A stretch of 64,000 nucleotides of DNA from Streptomyces xylophagus (GCF_000716435.1 NZ_JNWO01000006.1:62001-126000); one strand, 5' to 3'; shown: positions 1 through 8,402, numbered from the stretch's first letter. Translations and numbers: made by a program. Notes: a model not told the origin generated them from the letters alone.

Positions 1-1
1 C

Positions 2-370
2 ATCCAGCCGGGCGACTTCACGGAGGAGGGCGGCCGACGCGCGATGAAGGAACTGCTGGCCCGCCGCCCCGACGTCGACGCGGTCTTCGCCGGCTCGGAC
101 GTCATGGCGGCCGGCGCCCGCCAGGTGCTGCGCGAGGAGGGCCGCGTCATCCCCGACGACGTCGCCCTCGTCGGCTACGACGACTCCGCCATTGCCCGCC
201 ACATGGACCCACCCCTCACCAGCGTCCGCCAGCCCATCGAGGAAATGGGCCGATCGATGATCGACCTGCTGCTCGCGGAAATCGCGGACCGGCGACCGGC
301 CACGTCCCGCGGGTTGGAGCGCCGACAGGCCGTACTGGCAACGGAGTTGGTGATGCGGGCGTCTTCATGA
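2..370 (+). CDS. LacI-family transcriptional regulator, 3' end only
   Basis: The last 122 codons of a sugar-responsive repressor whose start lies upstream of the window. The frame is open from base 2. The visible part is the C-terminal half of the periplasmic-binding-like effector domain: a DAVFAGSD segment, VALVGYDD, and PPLTSVRQP followed by MG..M..LL, which are hallmarks of LacI/GalR proteins. The N-terminal helix-turn-helix is not visible, so neither operator nor effector can be inferred. A kinase-like gene follows after about 30 bases on the same strand. Confidence 0.9.
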   Translation: MQPGDFTEEGGRRAMKELLARRPDVDAVFAGSDVMAAGARQVLREEGRVIPDDVALVGYDDSAIARHMDPPLTSVRQPIEEMGRSMIDLLLAEIADRRPATSRGLERRQAVLATELVMRASS

Positions 371-400
371 GGGAGCGGTCGCTCGGACAAGCTGTTGCCC

Positions 401-1186
401 ATGACCTCCCGTCCCCACCCCCTCCTGTCCGTCGAAGAGATCCCCGCGACCGAGCCCTACCTCCGCACGGTGGGCGAGGTGTTCCGCGCCTTCCGCGAAC
501 AGGACTCCGGCTGCGTCTCCTACGGCGTCCAACTCCCGGACGGTGAGCGCTGGTTCGTCAAGGAGGCGACAACACCCCCCGCACAGGCCTCACTTGACCG
601 CGCCTGGGCCTTCCACCGCGCGGTACGCCACCCGGCGATCGTCCCGCACCTGCACCGCATCACCGTGACGGACGGCGGCCGTACGGCGGTGGTCATGCCC
701 TGGCGCCCCGGCGAGTCCCTCTACGGCCCCGCCCGCGCCCGCTTCCGCGCCCTGCCCCTCGCCTCCGTGCTCCGCGCCGTCGACCGCGTCCTGGACGCGC
801 ACCTCGCGGTGGAGGCGGCGGGGATGGTGGCGGTCGATCTGTACGACGGCGCGTTCCTGTACGACTTCTTTGGCGACGTGCTCCACCTCGTCGACCTCGA
901 CGAGTACCGCCCCGGCCCCTTCGCCCTCCAGGACGACCGCCTCCCGGGTTCGGCCCGCTTCATGGCCCCCGAGGAGTGGCACCGCGGCGCCCGCATCGAC
1001 ATCCGTACGACGGTCTACGCCCTCGGCCGGACCGCCCGGCTCCTTCTGGACGCCGGTGACGGTGAGCGCGCCTGGCGGGGTACGGCGGGTCAACTCGCCG
1101 TCCTGGAAAGGGCGACCCGTGCCGATCCCGCCGAACGGTTCGAGGGTGTGCGGGAGTTCATGGACGCGTGGCGCGCCGCCACCTGA
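401..1186 (+). CDS. Protein kinase-like protein with degenerate catalytic loop
   Basis: A 261-residue protein related to Ser/Thr kinases. The ATP-lysine equivalent is in WFVKEA (about residue 54), an APE-like motif is seen at MAPEEW (about 188-193), and the DFG position seems to be LVDLDEY (about 163-169). The catalytic loop reads VDLYDG (about 145) rather than HRDxxxxN, so activity is doubtful and a pseudokinase or small-molecule kinase role is possible. No membrane or PASTA segments are seen. The ATG at 401 is preferred over the in-frame TTG at 395. The 3' end overlaps the convergent acetyltransferase gene by 29 bases. Confidence 0.75.
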   Translation: MTSRPHPLLSVEEIPATEPYLRTVGEVFRAFREQDSGCVSYGVQLPDGERWFVKEATTPPAQASLDRAWAFHRAVRHPAIVPHLHRITVTDGGRTAVVMPWRPGESLYGPARARFRALPLASVLRAVDRVLDAHLAVEAAGMVAVDLYDGAFLYDFFGDVLHLVDLDEYRPGPFALQDDRLPGSARFMAPEEWHRGARIDIRTTVYALGRTARLLLDAGDGERAWRGTAGQLAVLERATRADPAERFEGVREFMDAWRAAT

Positions 1187-1661
1187 TCTCGCCGTCCTGC
1201 CACTCGTCGGTCGGCGTCAGGCCTGCCGCCGTGGCGACCGCCGCGGATGCCCGGTGGTCCGGGTGGATGTGCGCCACGATCGTAGAGACATCCTGCTCTT
1301 CGAGCCATGACACCAGGCCCTGCGCCGCCTCGCTCGCCAGGCCGCGCCCCTGCCAGGGTGCCCCGACCACCCAGGCGATCTCCGCGACCGACCCCGCCTC
1401 CGTGATCGTCGCCTGGACCGTGCCCACCAGGCAGCCCTCCGAGCGCAGCCGCAGGACCCAGTTGCACCAGGTGACGGCAGGGTCGGGGGAGCCGGCGGCG
1501 AGGCGTTCGTAGCGGGTTCGCAGGGCGTCCGGAGTCAGCGGTTCGCCGCCGATGAAGGTGTGGAGGGACGGGGAGGAGAGGACCGTCGCCATTTCCGCCG
1601 CGTGGGCCGCGCTCAGCGGGACGAGATCCAGGCGGGCGGTGCCGGTGAGTTCGATGTCCAT
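1158..1661 (-). CDS. GNAT-family N-acetyltransferase
   Basis: A 167-residue RimJ/RimL-like acyl-CoA N-acyltransferase. The fold is shown by the N-terminal LTGTARLDLVPL strand, the central GTVQATI and AEIAWVVG strands, and the acetyl-CoA loop PWQGRGLASEA, which matches the family Q/RxxGxG/A motif. The substrate cannot be told from sequence. A longer upstream frame runs into the tRNA, so the ATG at 1661, giving MDIELTG, is taken as the start. It is convergent with the kinase-like gene. Confidence 0.85.
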   Translation of the reverse strand: MDIELTGTARLDLVPLSAAHAAEMATVLSSPSLHTFIGGEPLTPDALRTRYERLAAGSPDPAVTWCNWVLRLRSEGCLVGTVQATITEAGSVAEIAWVVGAPWQGRGLASEAAQGLVSWLEEQDVSTIVAHIHPDHRASAAVATAAGLTPTDEWQDGEIRWRRATRP

Positions 1662-1684
1662 TGCAGGCAGGCTCCGGGGAAACG

Positions 1685-1724
1685 AATCAGCCGGTGACTC
1701 CGTTTCCGGAGTCACCGGCTGATT
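1685..1724 (-). terminator. Perfect stem-loop downstream of tRNA-His
   Basis: Two perfect 18-base complementary arms (1685-1702 and 1707-1724) flank a 4-base loop. It lies 6 bases beyond the tRNA 3' end on the minus strand and upstream of the acetyltransferase start, so it is best read as the tRNA transcription terminator. There is no U-tract, as is usual in Streptomyces. Confidence 0.75.
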
Positions 1725-1730
1725 ACTCAG

Positions 1731-1804
1731 GGTGAGTGACGGGACTTGAACCCGCGACTTCCTGGACCACAACCAGGTGCTCTACCAGCTGAGCTACACC
1801 CACC
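1731..1804 (-). tRNA. tRNA-His (GTG anticodon)
   Basis: On the minus strand the sequence folds as a tRNA. The 7-bp acceptor stem pairs GTGGGTG with CACTCAC. The D-arm is TAGCTCAGCTGGTAGAGC, the anticodon loop is TTGTGGT with anticodon GTG, and the T-loop is GGTTCGAACC. The extra 5' G (complement of 1804) opposite the discriminator C (complement of 1731) is diagnostic for tRNA-His. CCA is not encoded. It is transcribed toward the acetyltransferase and lies next to orn, as I recall for S. coelicolor. Confidence 0.95.
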
Positions 1805-1885
1805 ATGCCCGGTCGTTCACTCAGAAAGTTTCCGACCGGCCGAGAAAAAGTGTACAGGGTCCGAAGGGGTGCTCGCGCACGCCTT

Positions 1886-2488
1886 TTACGAGGTGGGCAG
1901 GACGTGCTTCGCGGCGATCGTGCGGGCCGTGTCGGAGTCGGGGCCGGGCTGCGGGACGAAGATCGCCTCGCGGTAGTAGCGCAGCTCGGCGATGGATTCG
2001 CGGATGTCGGCGAGGGCGCGGTGGTTGCCCTTTTTCTCGGGGCTGTTGAAGTACGCCCGGGGGTACCAGCGCCGGGCCAGTTCCTTCACCGAGGAGACGT
2101 CCACGATGCGGTAGTGGAGGTACTCCTCCAGGGTCGGCATGTCACGGAGGAGGAAACCGCGGTCGGTGCCGACCGAGTTGCCGCACAACGGGGCCTTGCC
2201 GGGCTCCTTGACGTGCTCCCGGATGTACGCCAGGACCAGCTCCTCGGCGTCGGCCAGCGTCGTACCGCCGGCCAACTCGTCGAGCAGGCCGGATGCGGTG
2301 TGCATCTGGCGTACTACGTCCGGCATCGTCTCCAGCGCCTGGTCCGGCGGGCGGATGACGATGTCCACCCCTTCGCCGAGCACGTTCAGCTCGGAGTCGG
2401 TGACGAGGGCGGCCACCTCGATGAGAGCGTCGTCGGACAGCGAGAGGCCGGTCATCTCGCAGTCGATCCACACCATGCGATCGTTCAT
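1886..2488 (-). CDS. orn: Oligoribonuclease
   Basis: A 200-residue DEDDh 3'-5' exoribonuclease that degrades 2-5 nt RNAs and pGpG, so it closes both mRNA turnover and c-di-GMP breakdown. The ExoI motif is WIDCEMTGL at the N-terminus, [10 protein letters not shown] lies in the middle, and [12 protein letters not shown] near the C-terminus carries the last His and Asp. The start is the ATG at 2488, giving MNDRMVW; the upstream extension is non-homologous. It sits downstream of adpA on the same strand, with about 120 bases between them, the conserved adpA-orn arrangement of streptomycetes. Confidence 0.96.
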   Translation of the reverse strand: MNDRMVWIDCEMTGLSLSDDALIEVAALVTDSELNVLGEGVDIVIRPPDQALETMPDVVRQMHTASGLLDELAGGTTLADAEELVLAYIREHVKEPGKAPLCGNSVGTDRGFLLRDMPTLEEYLHYRIVDVSSVKELARRWYPRAYFNSPEKKGNHRALADIRESIAELRYYREAIFVPQPGPDSDTARTIAAKHVLPTS

Positions 2489-2608
2489 GTGTCTAACCTT
2501 AAGGTGCGCGCCGCTCAGCTGAGCCGACCCTGCGGTGACCTTGTGGTGCGGGCGCACGCGCAGACCCCCGGAGATCCCCTCACGGAGACCTCCGGGAGCA
2601 TGCGGTTG

Positions 2609-3883
2609 CTACGTCGCGCTCCGCTGACCGGGCAGACTCGCGGCCCGGCTTGTGGCGTACGCCTCACGGCCGTTCTCCGCCGACGAGGCGGAGGAGGCCG
2701 ACGCGGACGCCGCCGCCGACGACAGCGCACTCGCCGCCGCCCGACGCGACTGCATCGGAACCGGGCCCTCCGGGTGCAGCGAAGGAGGCAGCCCCGCCGG
2801 ACCCAGGGACCCCGGACCGCCGGGCTGACCGGGAGCGCCGTCGCCGTCCACCTGCTTGTCGCCCTGGGGCCTGCGGGCGCGGTACGCGGCCCGGTAGGCG
2901 GCCGGCGACGAGCCCAACTGGCGCCGGAAATGGCCGCGCAGGGCCACCGGCGAGCGGAAGCCGCAGCGCCCCGCGACCTCGTCCACCGAGTAGTCCGACG
3001 TCTCCAGCAGACGCTGCGCCTGGAGCACCCGCTGCGTGATCAGCCACTGCAGGGGAGCGCTCCCGGTGAGCGAGCGGAAGCGGCGGTCGAACGTACGCCT
3101 GCTCATGTACGCGCGTGCCGCCAGCGTCTCCACGTCGAACTGTTCGTGGAGGTGCTCCAGCGCCCAGGCGACGACCTCCGCGAGCGGGTCGGCGCCGATC
3201 TCCTCTGGTAAAGACCGATCGAGGTAGCGCTCCTGACCGCCGCTTCGGCGCGGGGGGACCACCAGGCGCCGGGCGAGCGCGCCGGCCGCCTCGTTGCCGT
3301 GGTCCGTCCGCACGATGTGGAGACAGAGATCGATTCCGGCCGCCGTACCGGCGGACGTCAGTACGTCTCCGTCGTCGACGAAGAGTTCCCGTGGATCCAC
3401 GTGCACCGACGGATAGCGCTTGGCCAGCGTCGGCGCGTACATCCAGTGGGTGGTCGCGGGACGGCCGTCCAGCAGGCCCGCCGCAGCCAGCACGAAGGCG
3501 CCGGTGCACAGGCCGACTATGCGGGCCCCTTCTTCGTGCGCCCGGCGAATCGCGTCGAGCGCCTCCTCCGGCGGTGGCGAGGTGATCGACCGCCAGGCCG
3601 GCACGACGACGGTGCCCGCCCGCGAGATCGCTTCCAAGCCATGCGGTGTGGTGAGTTCCAGCCCTCCGGTGGTGCGCAGCGGGCCTTCTTCGCCGCCGCA
3701 CACAAGGAGGCGGTAGCGCGGAACTCCGGCGTCCTGCCGGTCGATTCCGAACACCGACAGCGGTATGGAACTCTCGAAGATGGGGCCGCCGCTGAACAGC
3801 AGCACCGCGACGATCTCCTTGCGGCGTCGCCCGGAAAGCTTCCGGGCCGCGGCTTCCGGCGCGGCAGTGGAGTCGTGGCTCAT
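2609..3883 (-). CDS. adpA: AdpA/BldH pleiotropic developmental regulator
   Basis: A 424-residue GlxA-type regulator that, in Streptomyces, controls morphological development and secondary metabolism. Residues about 25-190 form a DJ-1/PfpI-like domain (VGLCTGAF with Cys126); about 235-340 form the AraC HTH domain (AARAYMSRRTFDRRF and VAGRCGFRSPVALRGHF). The tail is Gly/Pro/Ala/Ser rich and poorly conserved. Codon 225 (minus strand of 3209-3211) is TTA, in the linker between the domains, so translation should depend on the bldA tRNA. A GAGGGGGG ribosome site lies about 10 bases upstream of the ATG. orn follows. Confidence 0.97.
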   Translation of the reverse strand: MSHDSTAAPEAAARKLSGRRRKEIVAVLLFSGGPIFESSIPLSVFGIDRQDAGVPRYRLLVCGGEEGPLRTTGGLELTTPHGLEAISRAGTVVVPAWRSITSPPPEEALDAIRRAHEEGARIVGLCTGAFVLAAAGLLDGRPATTHWMYAPTLAKRYPSVHVDPRELFVDDGDVLTSAGTAAGIDLCLHIVRTDHGNEAAGALARRLVVPPRRSGGQERYLDRSLPEEIGADPLAEVVAWALEHLHEQFDVETLAARAYMSRRTFDRRFRSLTGSAPLQWLITQRVLQAQRLLETSDYSVDEVAGRCGFRSPVALRGHFRRQLGSSPAAYRAAYRARRPQGDKQVDGDGAPGQPGGPGSLGPAGLPPSLHPEGPVPMQSRRAAASALSSAAASASASSASSAENGREAYATSRAASLPGQRSAT

Positions 3884-4260
3884 ACTGCTAAGCCCCCCTC
3901 GGTGGTCGCGGCTCCTCGGTTGTGTCGCTCCTGCACGTTTCCCCTCGGTCCTGCACGAGTCCCCCGCCGTAAGACGTCAAGATCGAATCTACTGTGTCCA
4001 GTGGTGCCGGGGTGACCAGTTCGGCAACCGGCACATTGTCGACATGGCAACTTGGCGTGAAGCATTCGATCACGAAGCGTTGCACTCGTGGGCCGTGCAG
4101 GGAAGTGCGCCTCGTCGTAGTGGCCAATCCCCGTAGGGTGCGCAGGGCCTCCCAGACCCTTTCGGTGCAGGTGGAACGGGGGTTGGGGGGTGGTTCGGAC
4201 AACAGATGCGCGGTGGCCGGAAGTTGGCTGAAAAGCGTCGGGCGCGTGCGCGGAAACCGG
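3884..4260 (-). promoter_or_regulatory. Long adpA upstream region
   Basis: About 377 bases without a convincing gene. A minus-strand frame at 3888-4202 overlaps it but has no homology that I recognise. adpA genes generally have long leaders and several regulator sites. TGGCCGGAAG at 4214-4223 matches 9 of 10 positions of the published AdpA consensus TGGCSNGWWY, which could indicate autoregulation; this is a single weak match. Confidence 0.45.
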
Positions 4261-4581
4261 TCAGTCGACCGGTGTACTTCCCCCGGCGTGCCGCCCGCCC
4301 CTGTGCGCCCCCGCCCCGGCCCGGTGCCGGTGGCCGCGGTGCGGGGGGTGTTCTTCGGCCAGCAGCCGGGCCGTGCCCCGCTCGGACCGGCGCAGCAGCA
4401 CCCGGCAGGCGGCGGTGACGGCCGCGAGACCCAGGGCCGTACCGGTGGCGCCGGCGAGCGAGGTGCCGTACCAGAGGAGGACGAGGGGGACGAGGACGCA
4501 GCTGAAGACCGCCCAGCGGACCACGTCGGTCGCGGTGTCCGCGCTGGGGTGTGCCTCGGAGGTCGTGCGGTGTCCGGACAT
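4261..4581 (-). CDS. Small membrane protein of unknown function
   Basis: A 106-residue protein starting at the ATG 4581 (MSGHRTT). It has two hydrophobic stretches, about residues 21-38 (RWAVFSCVLVPLVLLWYG) and 43-60, followed by an Arg/His/Gly-rich cytoplasmic-looking tail. No catalytic motif is seen and I do not recognise the family. It lies between adpA and the divergent universal stress gene. Confidence 0.6.
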   Translation of the reverse strand: MSGHRTTSEAHPSADTATDVVRWAVFSCVLVPLVLLWYGTSLAGATGTALGLAAVTAACRVLLRRSERGTARLLAEEHPPHRGHRHRAGAGAHRGGRHAGGSTPVD

Positions 4582-4921
4582 GGCGTGCTCCCTGGGGCGG
4601 TGGCTCGCCGGGTTCAACGCGTGTTCGATGCGTCGGTCACTGTAGGGCAGCCGATGGATGGACACGGACAGATGGATGGACACGGACAGTCCGCGGATAA
4701 GTGAATCCTGTGCAAACCGCCTGTACGGGGCAGCAACCATTGCGTTACGGGCGCCCCCTCGTGCATGCTCCGGGGAACTCCGCCGGAGCGTGTGCGGGAT
4801 ATGGGCTAAGGAGGAGTGCCGCCGTACCCTTGGGGGTATGGGGTTGGGAAGATGATTCCCGGACACAGCTCCGCCGCACACTGTTGTCCCCTCCCAAGAG
4901 GATCAAAAAGCCGAGACATCC
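4582..4921. promoter_or_regulatory. Divergent intergenic region with 18-bp tandem repeat
   Basis: About 340 bases between the small membrane protein and the universal stress gene. It must contain both promoters, but no clear -35/-10 pair stands out. It contains an exact two-copy 18-base direct repeat at 4653-4688. Nothing else is recognisable. Confidence 0.4.
4653..4688. repeat. 18-bp tandem repeat, two exact copies
   Basis: The unit GATGGATGGACACGGACA occurs at 4653-4670 and again at 4671-4688 without mismatch, about 70 bases upstream of the start of the minus-strand small membrane protein. Confidence 0.9.
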
Positions 4922-5449
4922 ATGGCCGGTCACGAATCTTTCGAACCCGCGGACCGCAAGCGGCCCGTCGCCGATCCCACGGCGGCCGAGCCCCTGGCGG
5001 CGGAAGAGCCACGTCATTCCTGCGATCCCGCCTTCAAACACGGCGTGGTCGTCGGCTTCGACGGCTCCACTTCCAGTGAGCGTGCCCTCGCGTACGCCAT
5101 CGGCATGGCCCACCGTTCCGGCTCGGGCCTGGTCATCGTGCATGTCGCCAACCGGCTGCCCACGACTGTCTGGGCGGGGTGTGAGCCACCCGTCTTTGTG
5201 GACGTGCCGGATCACCGCACCGAGGTGCTGGGTCTTGAGCTGGCGTGCGCCGAGTACCTCGCCGAAGTGCCCTGGATTCTCGTCGAGCGCGGTGGTGACA
5301 TCTGCCACGAACTCGAAGAGGTGGGGCGGGAGTACGAGGCGGACGCGATCGTCGTCGGCTCGACCCACGGGATCGTCGGGCGGATCTTCGGGTCCGTCGC
5401 GGGGCGGCTCGCCAAGCGGGCGAAGCGGCCTGTCGTCGTCATCCCGTAA
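4922..5449 (+). CDS. Universal stress protein (UspA family)
   Basis: A 175-residue single-domain Usp. After a charged N-terminal extension of about 38 residues comes GVVVGFDGSTSS, the first strand and nucleotide-binding Asp. The C-terminal IVVGSTHGIVGRIFGSVAGR contains the GxxG..G(S/T) pattern of ATP-binding Usp proteins, and the protein ends VVVIP as is typical. The N-terminal extension is longer than in most Usp proteins. No operon partner is evident; the membrane-protein gene starts 142 bases downstream. Confidence 0.9.
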   Translation: MAGHESFEPADRKRPVADPTAAEPLAAEEPRHSCDPAFKHGVVVGFDGSTSSERALAYAIGMAHRSGSGLVIVHVANRLPTTVWAGCEPPVFVDVPDHRTEVLGLELACAEYLAEVPWILVERGGDICHELEEVGREYEADAIVVGSTHGIVGRIFGSVAGRLAKRAKRPVVVIP

Positions 5450-5591
5450 GGCGTAGGTCCACATTCCGTAAGTCGTAGGTCCAACTCGCCGGGCGGCTCC
5501 GAATTCACTGCTGTGCAGAGGTGTTTGTGTCCTTGTGAAGGGCATATATCGGTCACACCGCACAACCGCACATGCATGAAGGGAGCCCGCC

Positions 5592-6164
5592 GTGGACAAT
5601 GACGTCTCTGCGGGAAGCACGGGAAGCACCACGACTATCGTCGGCCGACTCGCCCTGGGAATCACCCTGTTGGCCTTCGGGCTGGGGTACACCGATGTCA
5701 TCAACGGAGTGTCGGTATCTGACTCCGTGTCACTCGCCCACTACGTAGGCGGAGTTGCGCTCTTCGTCGCCGGGTTGTTCGCGTTCCGCGACGGCGACAC
5801 CGCCACCGGTACGGCGTTCTCGGCCTTCGGGGCGCTCTGGTTCACCTGGGCCGTCAGCGCGGGGGGCTCCGCCTCGTCCAACGCGGCGGGGTTGTTCCTG
5901 GTCCTGTTCGCCCTGGTCGCTCTCTCGGTGACTCTCGCGGGTGGGGACCAACTCACCCAGGGGACCTACGGGTTGTTCTTCGTCTCCCTTGTGCTGCTTG
6001 CCATTGCGCAGTTCGCCGGTAACGACGGGCTGGGCAAGGTCGGTGGGTGGTTCGGTGTCGCTGCGGGGGCTGTTGCCTGGTATTCGGCGACTGCTGCGTT
6101 GGCTCACTGGCCGACCGTTCTTCCGCGGCGGGCTGCTGGTCGGGGCGTGACGGCCACCAGTTGA
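5592..6164 (+). CDS. GPR1/FUN34/YaaH-family membrane protein
   Basis: A 190-residue protein with about six transmembrane helices. It resembles SatP-type acetate/succinate or ammonium-linked permeases: LALGITLLAFGL at the N-terminus and GTAFSAFGALWFTWA mid-protein match the family pattern. The canonical NPAPLGL motif is not evident after the start, so transport of acetate is uncertain. The GTG start at 5592 follows an AGGGAG site. A strong terminator lies 10 bases beyond the stop codon. Confidence 0.75.
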   Translation: MDNDVSAGSTGSTTTIVGRLALGITLLAFGLGYTDVINGVSVSDSVSLAHYVGGVALFVAGLFAFRDGDTATGTAFSAFGALWFTWAVSAGGSASSNAAGLFLVLFALVALSVTLAGGDQLTQGTYGLFFVSLVLLAIAQFAGNDGLGKVGGWFGVAAGAVAWYSATAALAHWPTVLPRRAAGRGVTATS

Positions 6165-6173
6165 CCGGCAGTT

Positions 6174-6218
6174 GGAAAGGCCCCCCACGTGTATGAGGCA
6201 CACGTGGGGGGCCTTTCC
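6174..6218 (+). terminator. Strong stem-loop terminator
   Basis: Perfect 19-base arms at 6174-6192 and 6200-6218 enclose a 7-base loop, directly after the YaaH-family gene. Confidence 0.9.
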
Positions 6219-6240
6219 GTGGGGTGGCCTCTGCAGGCCG

Positions 6241-6299
6241 GTGGGGGCTTGTCGCGCCCACGCGGCGGAGCCGCAAATTGGCACAGCCCCGCGCCCCTA
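6241..6299 (-). repeat. Streptomyces intergenic repeat, long form
   Basis: Read on the minus strand this begins TAGGGGCGCGGGG, like the elements at 18912 and 54050, then contains an extra internal stem (GCGGCTCCGCCGC) and ends in GCGCGACAAGCCCCC. It lies between two convergent 3' ends (YaaH-family gene and glmS). Such elements recur throughout Streptomyces genomes. Confidence 0.7.
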
Positions 6300-6312
6300 A
6301 AAGATAAAAGCC

Positions 6313-8130
6313 CTACTCGACCGTGACTGACTTCGCGAGGTTCCTCGGCTTGTCGATGTCCCGCCCTAGCGCCAACGCCGTGTGATATGCGAGGAGTTGA
6401 AGAGGAATCCCCATCAGGATGGGATCCAACTCGTCCTCGTTCTTCGGGACGACGATCGTCTGGTCGGCCTTTTCCTGGTGTTGGTGGGCCACCGCGAGGA
6501 TGCGGCCGCTGCGGGCCTTGATCTCCTCCAGGGCCGCGCGGTTCTTCTCCAACAAGTCGTCGTCCGGGACGATCGCCACCGTGGGGAGGGCGGGCTCGAT
6601 GAGGGCGAGGGGGCCGTGCTTCAGCTCGGAGGCGGGGTAGGCCTCGGCGTGGATGTACGAGACCTCCTTGAGCTTGAGGGATGCCTCGCGGGCCACCGGG
6701 TAGCCCCGGACGCGGCCGATGAACAGCATCGAGCGGGCCTCGGCGTACTCGGCCGCCAGCTTCTTGATCTCGTCCTCGCGGTCGAGGATCTCGGAGATCT
6801 GGGCCGGCAGCTTGCGCAGACCCTCGATGATGCGCTTGCCGTCACGGACCGAGAGGTCACGGGTGCGGCCGAGGTGCAGCGCCAACAGGGCGAACGCCAC
6901 TGTGGTGTTGGTGAAGCACTTGGTCGAGACGACACAGACCTCGGGGCCCGCGTGCACGTACATGCCGCCGTCCGCCTCGCGGGCGATCGCAGAGCCGACG
7001 ACGTTCACCACGCCGAGGACCCGCGCGCCCTTGCGCTTCAGCTCCTGGACCGCAGCGAGGACGTCGTACGTCTCACCGGACTGGGAGACCGCGATGTAGA
7101 GGGTGTCGGGGTCCACGACCGCGTTGCGGTAGCGGAACTCCGAAGCCGGCTCGGCGTCCGCGGGGATGCGGGCCAGCTCCTCGATCAGCTGGGCGCCGAT
7201 CATGCCCGCGTGGTACGAGGTGCCGCAGCCGAGGATCTTCACGCGGCGGATCTGCCGGGCCTCGCGGGCGTCCAGGTTCAGGCCGCCGAGGTGCACGGTG
7301 GAGAACCGGTCGTCGATACGGCCGCGCAGCACGCGGTCCACGGCGTCGGCCTGCTCGAAGATCTCCTTGTGCATGTACGTGTCGTGGCCGCCCATGTCGT
7401 AGGAGGCGGCCTCCCACTCGACGGTGGTCGGCTCGGACGTCGTCCGCGTGCCCTCGGTGGTGTATGTCCGGAAGTCGTCGGCCTTGAGGGTCGCCATCTC
7501 GCCGTCGTCGAGGGTCACTATCTGGCGTGTGTGCGTCACCAGTGCGGCGATGTCCGAGGCTACGAACATCTCCTTCTCGCCGATGCCGAGGACCACCGGG
7601 GAGCCGTTTCGAGCCACAACGATGCGGTCGGGGAAGTCGGCGTGCAGAACGGCGATGCCGTACGTCCCCTCGATCACCCGGAGGGCCTGGCGGACCTTCT
7701 CCTCCAGGGTCTCCGCCTGGGAGCGGGCGATGAGGTGGGTGAGGACCTCGGTGTCGGTCTCGGAGAGGAACTCGACGCCGTCCGCCTCGAGCTTCTTCCT
7801 CAGCTCGGAGGCGTTGTCGATGATGCCGTTGTGGACTACGGCGACCTTGTTGTCGGCCGACAGGTGCGGGTGGGCGTTCACGTCGGAGGGGGCGCCGTGC
7901 GTGGCCCAGCGGGTGTGGGCGATGCCGGTGGTGCCCTTGAAGCGCGCCGGGACCTTGGCCTCCAGGTCACGGACCCGGCCCTTGGCCTTGACCATCTTCA
8001 GGCCGGCGGCCTTCGGGGTCGTCACGACGATGCCCGCGGAGTCGTAGCCGCGGTATTCCAGCCGCTGCAGACCCTCCAGCAGAAGCGGAGCAACGTCACG
8101 CTTGCCGATGTATCCGACGATTCCGCACAT
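6313..8130 (-). CDS. glmS: Glutamine-fructose-6-phosphate aminotransferase (isomerizing)
   Basis: A 605-residue GFAT that makes glucosamine-6-phosphate from fructose-6-phosphate and glutamine, the entry step to UDP-GlcNAc and peptidoglycan. The N-terminal nucleophile is Cys2 in MCGIVGYIG, with TRWATHG and HNGIIDN of the glutaminase domain. Two SIS domains follow (CGTSYHAG; SQSGETYD), and the C-terminus LAKSVTVE is canonical. A small conserved gene lies 14 bases upstream on the same strand and may be cotranscribed. Confidence 0.97.
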   Translation of the reverse strand: MCGIVGYIGKRDVAPLLLEGLQRLEYRGYDSAGIVVTTPKAAGLKMVKAKGRVRDLEAKVPARFKGTTGIAHTRWATHGAPSDVNAHPHLSADNKVAVVHNGIIDNASELRKKLEADGVEFLSETDTEVLTHLIARSQAETLEEKVRQALRVIEGTYGIAVLHADFPDRIVVARNGSPVVLGIGEKEMFVASDIAALVTHTRQIVTLDDGEMATLKADDFRTYTTEGTRTTSEPTTVEWEAASYDMGGHDTYMHKEIFEQADAVDRVLRGRIDDRFSTVHLGGLNLDAREARQIRRVKILGCGTSYHAGMIGAQLIEELARIPADAEPASEFRYRNAVVDPDTLYIAVSQSGETYDVLAAVQELKRKGARVLGVVNVVGSAIAREADGGMYVHAGPEVCVVSTKCFTNTTVAFALLALHLGRTRDLSVRDGKRIIEGLRKLPAQISEILDREDEIKKLAAEYAEARSMLFIGRVRGYPVAREASLKLKEVSYIHAEAYPASELKHGPLALIEPALPTVAIVPDDDLLEKNRAALEEIKARSGRILAVAHQHQEKADQTIVVPKNEDELDPILMGIPLQLLAYHTALALGRDIDKPRNLAKSVTVE

Positions 8131-8144
8131 ATATATACGTATTC

Positions 8145-8402
8145 CTAGCCGTAGACGATCCGGCGCAGCTGCCGGAGGGTGAGCTCCGGCGGGGCCACGG
8201 CCCGGTATTTCAGGTCCGCCGCGATCCGGTCGAAGATCGTCGCGTTGACCAGGCCCTGGGCCTGGAGTTCGCGGTGGCGGCGACGGACGTACTCCTCGGT
8301 CGTCTCGTCGAAGTAGGCGAGCACGTCCTGGATCACCCGCAGTGCCTCGCCCCGGTTGAGGGTCGTGGAGCGTGTCAGATGATCAACGAGTTCGTCGTGC
8401 AC
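8145..8402 (-). CDS. Conserved small protein upstream of glmS
   Basis: About 85 residues with no family recognised. It is largely helical and charged (HDELVDHLTRS..., DETTEEYVRRRH) and ends LRQLRRIVYG. The start is uncertain: a TTG at 8438 would give 97 residues, but the GTG at 8402 has an AGGA about 9 bases ahead and begins at the more conserved-looking sequence. It is coupled to glmS with 14 bases between, so a regulatory link to amino-sugar metabolism is possible but unproven. Confidence 0.6.
   Translation of the reverse strand: MHDELVDHLTRSTTLNRGEALRVIQDVLAYFDETTEEYVRRRHRELQAQGLVNATIFDRIAADLKYRAVAPPELTLRQLRRIVYG

Noticed and set aside
1805..3211. Long plus-strand open frame antisense to orn and adpA
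   Set aside because: It is the GC-bias shadow of the two minus-strand genes; no domain, no ribosome site, amino acid composition is Arg/Gly/Val-rich.
3888..4202. Minus-strand frame in the adpA leader
   Set aside because: No family recognised, no clear ribosome site; the region fits a regulatory leader. A small upstream protein is not excluded.
6382..8148. 588-codon plus-strand frame opposite glmS
   Set aside because: Shadow of glmS; the real gene has all catalytic motifs on the minus strand.
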